A DNA stretch of 64,000 bases from Plantago elongata. Its lineage: Eukaryota > Streptophyta > Magnoliopsida > Lamiales > Plantaginaceae. A model generated the notes under the pieces. The model made no database searches. It had not been told where the DNA came from and saw only the letters and a list, made by a program, of their open reading frames with translations. Location of the stretch: assembly GCA_036897095.1 (NCBI GenBank), contig JAYMSP010000032.1:48484-112483 (forward strand), in the 5' to 3' direction. Of the stretch, positions 51,993 through 63,801 are shown piece by piece; positions within the stretch are counted from its first letter, which is position 1, and every line of letters begins with the position of its first letter. The position numbers and the translations under genes were made by a program.

Positions 51993-54729
51993 TTATTCTA
52001 CCATTGATGGTCTAATGTTGGTGGTAGGTATGATATAGTTTGATTCAGAACTAACTTGTAATGTTAACTCAAACATGAAATACCAGCTCCTAATTCTTCA
52101 GCTAATATGACATCAATTCTGTTTAATATGATTCTGTGTTTTGTTCTTCGTAATTTTGAGTTTTTCGCAATTTAAGGGTGTTTTTAAAATTGTCCATAGA
52201 TTTAAGGGTGTTATCGATCATTTACACATTACAAGCTTAAAATCCATCGAACCAATCACCAGAGATGCGCGCTGTACAAGTTAAATGCGCTAAGACCAAT
52301 CACTGAATGCGCATTTTAGAGGTGCAATTCGGCCCCAACAAATGCGCTCCTGAAAACGTAAGCGTCGGTCAACGTGCATTTTTGCAACTTAAAACACCTC
52401 AAGATCTTGATTGGGTCGTTGACCCACAACTTAAAATCCTTGATCGCACTGGGTTGCATTTCGAAACCAATCATGCCCTAAAAGATTATCCTATATCATT
52501 GTAGTTTTTAAAAATGGAAAGTTGTAAATTTTCTAAACATATTGACATTGTATCCTATGTGGGGAGCTGTAATACGACGACGTAGCACGTTCTCCTGTGG
52601 CTGCCAATTGGAACGGTGAAGTGAAGAAGACAATAAATAATAAATGCATAAACAAAATTATACTCATGAATCAATTGAGCATCTTCTTCTTCTTCTTCGA
52701 TAGCTCACTTCACTAGACTTGTAAGCTGTCATTTCACAATTATTCATCACATACACACCATTATTTATGTAATGCTTTTTTACAACGAGGAGCCTCTTAC
52801 ATGTACTGTCACCTTCGTTCACTGATTTGAACGCATTTCTGTTTTCTGGTGAGTTATTTCGTTTCTCTCTGTACAATGTCCGCTCTTTGTTTCTACGCAC
52901 ATGCAACTTTGAATGTGAATCTTGAGCATATTTTTGCTGTCCCGTTCGTTAGATCTCTGCAAGATTGATTTTTTCCTGCTACTAGTTAGTGTTCGTTAGA
53001 GATCTAACTAATTATTTTCCTTCAGTTTTATCGTTTTGTTGTTTTGCTTTGATTTGATTGGGCTTTTTTGGGTACTGTGTAAGGATTTGAGTTGTGTTTT
53101 ACATGAGTTTGAATGTACCATGGAAGGTGGTTGTTTTCTTCCCATTCTTTTCTTCTGTTATTGTTGTTGTAAAATACTTTCTCCCTTTTTTTTTCTAAGT
53201 AAGTTCGAACATAAAGTCTCCTGAGATAGATGGTAGAGTCGGACCCCTGTTGTCAAGGATATCAAAACATCTATGTTTTAACGAAATGGGTTTTTTTCTA
53301 TTATGAAAAAACACCGAGAGCATAAACATTTTGATTGATAACAACATAAGCTGGCATCTACATAAATTATCTAGAGACCATTTTTCAGGAGAATTACTCA
53401 ACTTCGAAATGTTGAGATGATTTCTTTACTTGTTTTTGGTTGGTTGCTTTGGCAGAGAGGTAAATGCAGTTGCTCAAGATGTTTGATTCTGCATATGGAA
53501 TTGTTAACCAGTATCTTATGGAATTGAATGCACCATAATTCTAAGTTGTTATAGATTTTAAGGTATCTCCACGGAATGGTTCTCTAGATCTGGATTTTGT
53601 ACTATTAGGAAACTTTAAGCAAGAAAGATTACACATTATGGACAAGTGTTCCCTATCTTTGCAGGTTTGTATTGTATTTTGTCAAGGACATTATATCGGG
53701 ATAGCCTTTTTTGCTCTAGGGTGATGAGTATGCTACGTTTATGCTTCTAAAACATGCTTTGCCGTAGCACTAACAAGCCAATGTTGCATGGGTTCTCTGA
53801 TGGTTCATTTTGATTACTTCGTCAAACTATACTGTGATTTTAGTTCGCTCTCATTCTTACACCTATACTCATTGTAGTGCTTTATCAGTTAGGATAGCAG
53901 ATTCATCTTGTGACACGTTAAACAGTTTGATTTTGCTTTTACCTCTTTTTCTGGTAACTAACTTTGGTTTTCTTATCATTACTTACAAGAATGAGCTCCT
54001 GCATAATCCTAATATTAACTCCATTAATCTTTATGAAATTAATTGAACCTAAACAAAGCAGAATCATATTTACAGTCTTTACGATGTGAATCAACATTCT
54101 AGTTGTATAAGACATTGGATTATATTCTAGTCAATATAGCAAACCTCCATATTGCTAGTATTTCCAGCACAACCATGATCCATTGAATATCATACCATTA
54201 GGCTAGTATTTTTCTGCATCAATAAGTAAAATGTTCATTCTGAAAATCTCACTTTTGGAAATGTAGCCTCAACTACTTCTTATGACTGAGTTGACTCTTT
54301 CTAAGTTGAGGTAGTTTGGATCTTTAACACAGCGTGACCTCAGGGCACTGAGTAACTCACTTGATATCGTTTGTGGTTGCCGGTGTGGAACTTATCTGAA
54401 TATGGCTTGTTTATTTTACAACTCAAAGCAATTACTATTTCCGGTATATATCATTTGCATTTCACAAGTCAACCATATTAGGTTGATGTGTTTCATCTCT
54501 CTTGCTTTCTTTATGCGTAAGTAGATATAGTTTAATCTATTGCCTGGAGCTTGACTGTTCTCTGGAACTCCCTTAGCGCATTCGTTGGAGCTTAATTAGT
54601 TGCCTATTATCTTGATACCCAAAGATCTCTTTACTATTTACGTGATGGTTTTGCTTCATCTTTTCTTTGACATATTTTTCTTTTGGAAGTATTGCAGACT
54701 TTCTAGTCCAAATATTTCAACCTCCCAAG
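51993..54729. other. IQD promoter and long 5' leader
   Basis: Contains the GRF remnant 3' end, a probable IQD first noncoding exon around 52640-52850 (donor CTG|GTGAGTT near 52850), a 5'-UTR intron of about 1.85 kb, and the acceptor TTGCAG at 54697 directly before the coding exon. Long leader introns are common in plant regulatory genes. No separate gene seen. Confidence 0.5.
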
Positions 54730-57700
54730 ATGGGGAAATCTCCAGGAAAATGGATCAAAGGCATCATCTTTGGAAAAAAGACATCCAAAGCTAAGTCACC
54801 GAAAGAGAGAAATCTTACTGTGAGTTCCCAACCTCTCGGTATATCATAATATCAATTTGTAAAGGTGTTATAATTTGTCGTTCCAAATATTTATGGAGCA
54901 CGTGCGTCGCTTTACCATTCAAGCTATCCTCTTATCCAAAAAGGCTTCTCCTTGCATAGAATGTTTTACTGCTAACTCCACCCAGTCAATTCCGTTTCCT
55001 TTCTCTTCATACCCAATAGTTCACATTTCTTATGTGGACATTCTATTCTTATTAGTTTATTTCCACGGCCACCAAACAAATATAACCAATTCACTTTACT
55101 ATACACACAGGGATCCACCACTTATCTAATTAACAAATCATATGCTACACATCTTCTCAAATACTTGTGTGAAAAGAAAATATATTCATTGTGAATGAGT
55201 AAAATCTTTTCTTGTGATGACTGGAAAAGAGAAAATGGAAGAAAGAAAAGCCTTTCCAAAAATGAACAAATATGGTTATTCAGATGGAAATGTAACATGT
55301 TTCCCTTCAATTTGTGAAAATTTATCTCTGTTAGTGGGTGCCAAATAAATTTGCTGACTCCTCAAAACTGATGTAACTAGTCCCTGCAAGTGTTTGCACT
55401 CTTTCTTTCCCATATACGTGCTGCCTCTTTCTGTGCATGCAAGAACCACGTTCATGGTTCTACGCAGTTGAACGCTTGTTGCATCTTGAAGTTTTATTCA
55501 CATTTTATTATTTTATTTTAATTGAAATTGACATGCTAATGGGAAATATTCATTTCTAGCACTGTGGCTCTTTATGATACGGTTGAATGGATGAACATGT
55601 CTTTTTATACACCAGACTTGAGCAAATTAGCTGTTCAGCTACTTCTTGCATCTTTCCACTCATTTTTTATGCATTCTGGATCTCTGATGTGAGAAGCCGT
55701 AGTCATGATATCTCCTTTTTTTTTAATGAAGAAATCTGCCAGTGAGAAACCAATACGGGCTTCATCCAAGGAATGTGCATCCACTATGATAGTAGACGGA
55801 CCAATGATCTCTGATCCAGTTCCCTGCCGTGTTATTGATATAATGAAGAACTCAGGATCTGAGAAGAATGAAATTACAACACTGCAACATGATGGGGTGG
55901 TTTCCTCTCTGACAAAGCAAGAGGCAGATGTATCAACAGTCTCAGATCCTGGATTGCCAGATGCTTCTGAGAAGATGAAGCTTGAGCAAGCTGCTACAGT
56001 TGTTCAAGCTTCACTGAGGAGTTATCAGGTAGTTTGCCTTATTTCTCCATTTCTTAAATGTTTTAGTTTAAAGACGTAGATGTATACTTGTAGTCTCCTA
56101 GTGTGCTAGATAGATGTGTGTTTTTCTTTCTTGTTTCCTAATTCATTGTTTACCCCCTTGTCATCCTTGTCCTTTGATATTCACAATATTATCTACATAA
56201 CACCTACCTCTTCAAGTCCATATATCAGCATGATTATTTATTATTGTCATTGCTGTTGAATATTTTATTTATGCTGTTGATCATTGCATTTCCTCCATAG
56301 GCACGCTGTGAATTTCAAAACCTTAACGGCATCGTTAAGCTGCAAGCAGTTGTGCGTGGTCATCTAGTCCGAAGACAGGCAGTCGCCACCTTATTTTGTG
56401 TGAAAGGTATTGTCAAGCTGCAAGCCATTGCCCGCGGGAACATGGTTAGACAGTCTGATACTGGAAAGGAACAGGGCAAGTTTGTTGTGTCAGAGGTAAA
56501 TGATTATCTAAACGATTCTAATTTCCTTTACTATATGTCAAAATCATGGTCTTAGATTTCTTGATATTATCTAAAGATTGATTTGCCTGTTTTAATAATG
56601 CTACTCTTTTACTAGGATGCCAAACAAGGGGAGTCTTCAGAAATCAGCAAATTTAGCACTTTACCGGCGAGCGCTTTCATTTCTAAGGTAATTGCAGTTG
56701 TCGGACTCTATTTTTTTGCTGTCTTTATTCCATTGCCACTTCAGTCCATAGTCATTGAGATTGCAAAGATAATCTATGTGCAACAATGTCAAATAGCCCA
56801 GGCAGAAGGCGATTGCTTTATTCAACAGTGAAATATAATGTCTTAAGATAGTACCTTGCATACTTAGATAGGCACTTCGCGATTTATGACTAATTAGTTA
56901 TAATAAGTTAGAAACGAAATTTAGCATGATAAATTAGATGTTATTGCAATAAATGCAAGTGAATTGCACAAGGACGTCTTTCTTCTAACCTTCACAGCTA
57001 GGTTTTTGGTAATGCTATCAGGTTTTTGAATATACACGTGCAACTTCATTTATTGCAGTTACTTTCCGAGTCACCAACTGCTATGCCACTGCGCCTTCAT
57101 TATGGTCCTGGAGAACCTAACTGTGCATGGAACTGGCTGCTGAGGTGGTCAGCATCACAAGCATGGGCCCCAAACTCCAAAACGAAGGTAACTTGTAACC
57201 CGAAGGATGAGATAACCAAGGTAGAGGAAAGTAAGCCAAAATGCAGTGGCGAGAGTGTGCCGTCCAAAATTGTAGGAAGTACAATTAATCTTGCCAAGTC
57301 TGAAACAGAAAAGCATAAGCACAAAGCAAAGAGAATCTCGAATCAGTCGGTTAAAAATGCTCAGGATCATTCAGAAAGTGGTAATGACAAGGTTAAGCGT
57401 GGGTTAAAGAAGATGACAAAACCTTCTGGGGTTCTGGTTGAGGTTGATGATGAGAAACCAAAGAGAAACTCGAGAAAGCTATCCAAAACTACAGTCACTC
57501 AAATGCCAGAGCTAACTAGTATTCCCTGTGAACCCAATGAGGACTCAAAGGAACTTGTTTCTGAACAAATGCACGTGGAGTTATTTTCGGACAAAACTGA
57601 AGCAAATCAATTGGATGATCATCATGCTTCTACTGAAGAGCATGCTGAACTGGTTCGTAAGTCAATAGAGCTATCCAGTTCTGCCGCCTCTGAAATTCCA

Positions 57701-58646
57701 GAGCAAACTAGTAGTCTTGATAAACCCAAGGAGAACAAGGGGTATGTTGTCTCTGAACCAATGGATGTGGAATTATATTCGGAAAGAACAGAGATAACTA
57801 AATTGAACGGTCACCATGATACTGGAGAGCATTCTGAACTCGTCAGTAACAAAAGCCAAGATAGTTTGTCTGCAGATAAGGACATCAAGGATGATCAGAT
57901 CAGGTGTGAGAGCTACAAATCCAACCGCAGAAATACTTTGCCAGCAAAACTTGAAACTCAACAGCCAACTCCCGAGAGCATAAAAAAAGTACCCAGTTAC
58001 ATGGCAACAACTGCTGCTTCCAAGGCAAAGGTGAAAGTGCAAGGTTCCCCGAGATTTGGGCAAGACATTGTTGATAAAAATGGTCTAGCTCGTCGTCATT
58101 CTCTGCCATCTTCTGTCAATGTAAAACAGGGGCTATCACCAAGAGTCCACCGGCTGGTTCAAAATGGCAAAGGAACCAAACTTGACAGATCTCTGTCCTC
58201 TTCAAGAGATATTACTGGTAAGATCATGTTTATCTTTCGGATATTACTGAAGATTTTACTTTGTAGCTGTGATCAGATATCAGACTTACAATCTCCTCTT
58301 TAGAAGCTCTTCTAATAACTTTGATCCAACCACAGAACTAATTTCCTAACTTCACTTTGTATTTAGCTTATAATGCAAATCCACATCACATTAGTATGAA
58401 TTAGTTGAGTGTGTCGAGCACTTGGATAGTAGAGATTTGGTCTTTTCTCACATTCAAAAAATCATTAATTTTTACAAGAATTTCTCCTCCTGTTTTTGGG
58501 CTGCTTGTTTCTTCACTCATTTCATATTCTTAAATCTTTCCTATTTGCTCTTGCCTTGTAATCTGCACTGCACTTTTGATGGTCAATTTTGATACTTTGT
58601 TTTTGTTTGGGCAGATAAGGTGGTTCAAGCAGACTGGAAGAGGTAA
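54730..58646 (+). CDS. IQ67-domain calmodulin-target protein (IQD31/32-like)
   Basis: Calmodulin-binding scaffold that usually associates with microtubules or the plasma membrane. Six in-phase coding exons: 54730-54819, 55732-56028, 56301-56495, 56616-56687, 57059-58217 and 58615-58646, giving 614 residues. The N-terminus MGKSPGKWIKGIIFGKK is the hallmark of the IQD31/32 group. The IQ67 domain (about residues 115-180) contains VVQASLRSYQAR, LQAVVRGHLVRR and LQAIARGNMVR. A phase-0 intron splits the first IQ motif between Gln and Ala, as is usual in this family. The large fifth exon encodes a long basic, Lys/Ser/Glu-rich disordered region with two partly repeated blocks (SEQMHVELFSDKTEANQLD and SEPMDVELYSERTEITKLN). 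The last exon encodes only DKVVQADWKR. Start chosen by the conserved N-terminus. Confidence 0.92.
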
Positions 58647-59043
58647 CTAACATACACACCAGTTAAAGCTAATCCGCAAGTAGCACACGTTAGCCTCAAT
58701 CTGTTGAATGTGATCAATTGGAGGAACTACATGAATGTTTGTGAATTGTGTTGTCTTTGTTGTTTCTGGATTGAAATAGTTCTTTCGAAATGCACTAGAT
58801 ATCAAGAAAGGATTCATAACAACATTTTGGCATTTCTTCATTAATCCTGTTTAGTTCATGGTGTAAATCCAGCTACTTTTTATTTCCAAATTCCAATAGA
58901 ACAAACTCGGAACTGTTGACTGTCAATATCCTTTCCATTTAATCTCACTGGGGTATTGCTTATATAGCACAATTTTATGTTTACCATATATCACTTCGAA
59001 GAATGTGGGTGCGTCATATGAAGAAAATCGCGGGGCTTATACA

Positions 59044-59105
59044 GTTGACTAGTTGAGGGCTCCGAGACGGAGGAGTTGACTAGTTGAGGGCTCCGAGACG
59101 GAGGG
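59044..59105. repeat. Tandem duplication, 31-base unit x2
   Basis: GTTGACTAGTTGAGGGCTCC is followed by GAGACGGAG, then the whole unit is repeated 31 bases later. The second copy runs into GGAGGGAGTA, which resembles a Stowaway terminus. Confidence 0.8.
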
Positions 59106-60480
59106 AGTAGCTCATAAAAATTCCTATCGAAATCCATTCCTTATAATTTTCAAGACTTCGAGTCACATAAACTCCCCTATATTAATCTTTCCGTCCAAAG
59201 CGATCCACATATCTAATTAAAAATAGTTTGTTCGTAGACCATTAGTGATCTGCTAAATCGAATTGTCAACGACTAATCACCTCTCTTTCCTCTTGGATCC
59301 CATATTAGTGGTGAATCCTATTCATCAATTATTTGCCTTGTGTATTCACTTTTACGAAGGGGCAGAAAGACACCTTGTGAAATGTATACTACTGTTCTGA
59401 TTTAAATATTACATTATAACTTTTAATAGGTAACGTTTTCAAACTTTATATACGAATAACTCATTAATAATGCTAACTATTTATATTATTAAAGATCACA
59501 TGTTAAATTTTAAATATATACTTTTTCTTTAAATGTTAACCATGAAAAGTTAAAATGAAACATTTAATTTAGAACTAAAAGTGTATTATCCAAGTACACT
59601 AGATAATTTATAATAAAATGTATATTTTTTAACATAAATAATAATTCATTATTTTGTTGAACACCTCTTATGCATTTTGTAATATTGACCATTATGTAAA
59701 ACTTCATACACTATATTCTTGATTAATTAACTAATAATTTAACACTTATATAAAAATAACACATTACAATTGTTTACTCTTAGAAATAGTTACCATGCAT
59801 TAAAATTAATTTTGTTTACTCTTAAAAATACGTTCTTTTAATCAACTTTTTTGTTGTATTTTATTTAATTTTTCATCTCAAATTACTATAATGTTAATAT
59901 ATGAATTTGTCTATGATGGAGAAATTATGTAGCCTCCGGCTACTGTTCTTGACAATATAAATCGACAAATGTGTCTTTTCCATTGAAAAAGTGAACGCAC
60001 ATGCAAAAATACGTTACTTCACCATTAAGTATGGAATAATACACAATGATTTGAAAACATATTGTCCCCATTATTGGAAAGTACGGAATTCGTGAGTCGT
60101 GACTCACCCGACTGATGATTTCAGTGTAGTATAATATTAATTAGGGCATTGTTAATCTTGGAACGTTTTTATTAAACGCGAGAATTATTTTTATATATTA
60201 TAAAAAATTTATTAAATTATATAAAAATAGAATTAGTCCGAATTTTTATAAAATTATCAAATTACATAATTTCAAAAATATATAACGTATATACACTACG
60301 ATACCATAACGTAACAAAAATTAATATTATAAAATTATTAGTCATACTTTATAAATAATGATGAATTTGAGATGTTTATATATTCATAATTGTTAATTTG
60401 TTTAATTATTTAGTATAATTAAATTAACTAACATTACATTAATGATTTTATAAAGAAAAATTAAAAAAATTAAAAAAATC

Positions 60481-60590
60481 ATGTCCAGGTCAGGTTCAGA
60501 TCTGCTAAGACCGTGTCCTGACAGATCAGCCAGATCGGAGCGCAAAGCTCCGATTGGAGCTGTACTGCTCCGACTAGTCGGGGTGGTGAA
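60481..60590. repeat. GC-rich hairpin block
   Basis: An island of higher GC inside very AT-rich DNA. It contains the perfect pair ATCGGAGC (60534-60541) and GCTCCGAT (60547-60554) with a 5-base loop, and further TGCTCCGA-type copies beside it. Confidence 0.5.
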
Positions 60591-61060
60591 TTTTTATTCG
60601 TGTTCTTTGTGTTCTTCGTCTTTGTTTAAATTTTCTTTGATTTATTTCTGGATAATATGATTAGTTCAAATAAACATGTTTAGATGTTTTTTTACGTAAA
60701 ATTGTAATTGTTTATAACTATAGGACTATTTTATTAATTACAATAGTTATGGTGTTTTTTATAATATATAAAAATGCATCATGTGAGAGTAAAAGATGTC
60801 TTGCGTTTAACATTCATGTAATATTATACAAAAAAAAATGTATGAAAGTTCTAGTTTTTATAAGGGTTTTGAAAGTCCTATTGTATATTAATTATAAATT
60901 TTTATACAATATAAAAATTTCAAGAATGCTCTATAAACGAATAAACTCTCTATAGTCATAAAAGTTTCAGTCTCAACTCGGAATCAGTTATATATGTATG
61001 TGATTTTCATAACATGAGATTTAAGATGTAAAATAATTATTTATATTTGTTTGTGATTGA

Positions 61061-61144
61061 ACTTTTGGGTGGTAAGACTTCTTTGAGCTATGTGTAGTTA
61101 GTACTTTTGGGTGGTAAGACTTCTTTGAGCTACGTGTAGTTAGT
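61061..61144. repeat. Tandem duplication, 42-base unit x2
   Basis: Two adjacent copies starting ACTTTTGGGTGGTAAGACTT (61061 and 61103), with one visible difference (CTATG versus CTACG). They abut the Stowaway element at its left target site. Confidence 0.8.
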
Positions 61145-61145
61145 A

Positions 61146-61396
61146 CTCCCTTCGTCCCACAAAACTTCATACATTTGTCATTTTTAATGATCCCACCAAA
61201 ATTTTTACATTACTAAAAAAGGAATTTATCCACCACTACCAAATAATAAACAATCTCAACTTTATACAAAAAATTACATATTTTGCCACTAAAAATACAC
61301 TTTTCTCCACTTTCTTCATTCTTTACCATTACTTTAACTTTTTACATAAAACTATATGCCAACTCTAATGTATGAAGTTTGATGGAATGGAGAGAG
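61146..61396. mobile_element. Stowaway-type MITE
   Basis: 251 bp beginning CTCCCTTCGTCCCACAAAAC and ending GTTTGATGGAATGGAGAGAG, an imperfect terminal inverted repeat that continues inward (CTTCATAC against GTATGAAG). TA duplications flank it at 61144-61145 and 61397-61398. Confidence 0.85.
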
Positions 61397-61979
61397 TAGT
61401 TCATTTATATATAAATCTTGTTGTTAGACCAAAATATCTCTAACTTGTGAAGTAAGTTTGGAGCTTCTTGAATCAAAATTTTTGCTATTTTTATACTATA
61501 AAGTTTGTATATAGTAATTTACCATAAAAGTTAATATTTAATTATTTTAGTCAATAAATATAACAGCTAAGCTATGAAAATTATTTTATTATAAAAAAGA
61601 TATTTCTAGTCATAAATTTCTACTTAGAAATAAAATTTTTATATGAATATTTTTTTTCGATCCCGATGATATGGCCGTATAAAATTTTTACTCTATTTCA
61701 CCGATAAAAAATGAAGTAAATTATTAGTACTCAAATTTTCACCTCCAACAAACCACTAGCAATACTCCTTTCCAATTTTGGCTCATCCGGTGAAGTCGTT
61801 CTTTATTGTTTTCCTACTCAAATGATATATTTAATCTTTACACTCCTAAGTCCGTGACCAATAAAGTAACACTGGAACATATTGATTGAACACTATATAT
61901 ATTGACAATTGGGCAGTGTGAATATGAAGCACAAAACTGCAATTTAAAATGGGATCCCGCTATAAGAAAGAACATACAG

Positions 61980-62773
61980 ATGGAGGATGATAACAAAGAT
62001 GATGCACTCACCCGTGCTGATGTTGCGGTTGCCACAGCGGTCGCAGGGATGGCGAGCCTGGCTGCTGCCTGGGGATTCTCAAAGTGGCTCGGAAGCTCCG
62101 ATCCTGAACCCGAACGCCAGGACCAGATGATTAACCGGTCATCATCGTCGTCCTCATCATCTCCCTGGATGGTGCTTGGCAACACTATAAGTCTTGAAAG
62201 TCAAAACGATGTCTTCACGAAATGGGAGAGACCGCAACCTAGTTGGCTCAAACTCAACACCGATGGAAGTGCGCGTAAACAGCCATCCAAGAATACCGGG
62301 CCGGCAACTGCAGGAGGAATAATCAGGGACGACCAGGGGAATGGACCAAAGTTCCAGACTGTGACGGCATATCATCCGAGCTGCATGGTATAAGACTTGG
62401 GCTGCAATTGGCCTGGAAAAAAAGGATATGCGTATAAGCTGGAAGTTGAGACTGACTGTGATGAGGCAGAGCGCTTGATAAAGATCAAAATTTGGACCTA
62501 CACTGGCATAAATATGGCAGTATTGTGAGCGAGATTAGGAAAACTATGAAACAACTTGGTGTTGGAATCCACGATCTACGAGTTGTTAACAGGTCCCAAA
62601 ATGAGTGTGCTGATAGACTGACTAAGGTAATTGGTCCTCTACCTCCAGGTGTAAGGTCGTCTCGTGTCTGGGAAAAACTCTCCGACTTGCCCGACACACA
62701 CAGGAAAATTTTCTTTCATGTTTATTTGGCTGACAAGAATAATGTACTCCTCAACCCAGGATTATTACACTAG
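61980..62773 (+). pseudogene. RNase H-like protein with glycine-zipper N-terminus, frameshifted
   Basis: Start at 61980 (MEDDNKDD). A hydrophobic Ala/Gly helix (VAVATAVAGMASLAAAWGFS) resembles that of the small gene at 14711. A Ser-rich linker follows, then a plant RNase H-like (RVT_3) domain: WLKLNTDGSA, GGIIRDDQGN, ELHGIRLGLQLAWKKGY, KLEVETDCDEAERL, RSQNECADRLTK and a conserved tail (WEKLSDLPD). The presumed acidic residues (Asp in NTDG, Glu in ELHG, Asp in ETD, Asp in CADR) are all present, but in two changes of frame: about 62375 (stop at 62391 if read through) and about 62478. Each is consistent with loss of one base, so the locus probably makes only the first 137 residues. Such domains are commonly derived from LINE retrotransposons. 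Confidence 0.7.
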
Positions 62774-63489
62774 GTTAGTAGGTTGTTGATATCGTACTAT
62801 GTCTTATTAAAAATAATATGTCCCTGTCTTGTCCTGACCAGGGACGATGTGTCAGAGAGCTGAATCTGCACTTGTTACATATCAGAGGAGGCATGTGATG
62901 TGAGTTCTGGATCCCCCATTTCGAACTTGGCAGCTTGCTATTTCTAGTGTGTTTTATGTACATATAGTTTAGTTTGCTCCTCTGCTTCTAAATTTTATGG
63001 ATGTTGTTCTATCTATTGTGGCCAAGCGGTTTGTATTAAATATGTAGGCCTTATTTCTATGTGTGATGTATGATGTTTATATGAAGCAAGTTTAATTAAT
63101 CTGTCCTGAATCATATATATGCACCTCTGTAGTACTTAATTCTTTGTTAATATTGTGCTTTAATATAAGGTAACCGATCATCTTTTCAGATAGTCTGGGT
63201 TCACACTAAAAATACAACATTAATCGACTAGCCAGTGAAACGAACCTGAGCTCAATGTAGTTGGTGTATGAATAGCAAGCTAGTGAATGAGATCACTCAG
63301 GGTCTCTTTGGCTCTGGTTTAGCACTGGATAATCGGCTTAGATTACAATTATACGGCATTTGTACCTACATTAATCTAGTTACAATGTAATCAGTGATCA
63401 GAAGAATATCTAGGTAACCGATCTGCATATTAATCTTATTTGGAGAAGAATCAGATTATGTTTATCAGATAACTACTATTCTAATTAGT
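62774..63489. other. Intergenic, nothing recognised
   Basis: 3' flank of the RNase H-like locus up to the approximate inner limit of the copia LTR. No gene or clear repeat. Confidence 0.4.
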
Positions 63490-63801
63490 GCTGCTTCATA
63501 GCATTATGTACTCCATGATTCAGTGGAGTCTCTTTGCTTTCACTTGTTTGTCTTCGATTCTGATTTATTAATTCTTGATTCTAGACAAGAGGAGAAAAAA
63601 AATCAAACTATTCCAATATGGGATCTACTTTAAGAATCAACTGAAAGAATATCTGATGGTATTAACGAATATCAAAGATATATATATAAATACAAACTAC
63701 ACTATTCTAATGAGAATAAGAATTCTATTTTAACTTTAACTAAAATAGAATTATGCTAATTAATTCTAACTAGACTAGAATTATTTACACATAATCTATC
63801 A
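63490..63801 (-). mobile_element. 3' LTR of a Ty1/copia element (approximate)
   Basis: Directly follows the polyprotein on the minus strand after a purine-rich tract (GTGGGGGTG). It starts TGATAGATTATG and contains a TATA-rich promoter-like stretch (TATTTATATATATAT near 63680-63694). The distal boundary (a CA terminus) is not certain because the 5' LTR is outside the window; 63490 is an estimate. Confidence 0.55.

Larger units (their letters stand above)
58647..61979. other. Repeat-rich AT-rich intergenic region
   Basis: IQD 3' UTR, then a 31-base tandem duplication (59044-59105), long AT-rich stretches, a GC-rich hairpin block (60481-60590), a 42-base tandem duplication (61061-61144) and a Stowaway element (61146-61396). 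No gene found; the 68-codon ORF at 60749-60955 looks like AT-rich chance sequence. Confidence 0.5.
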
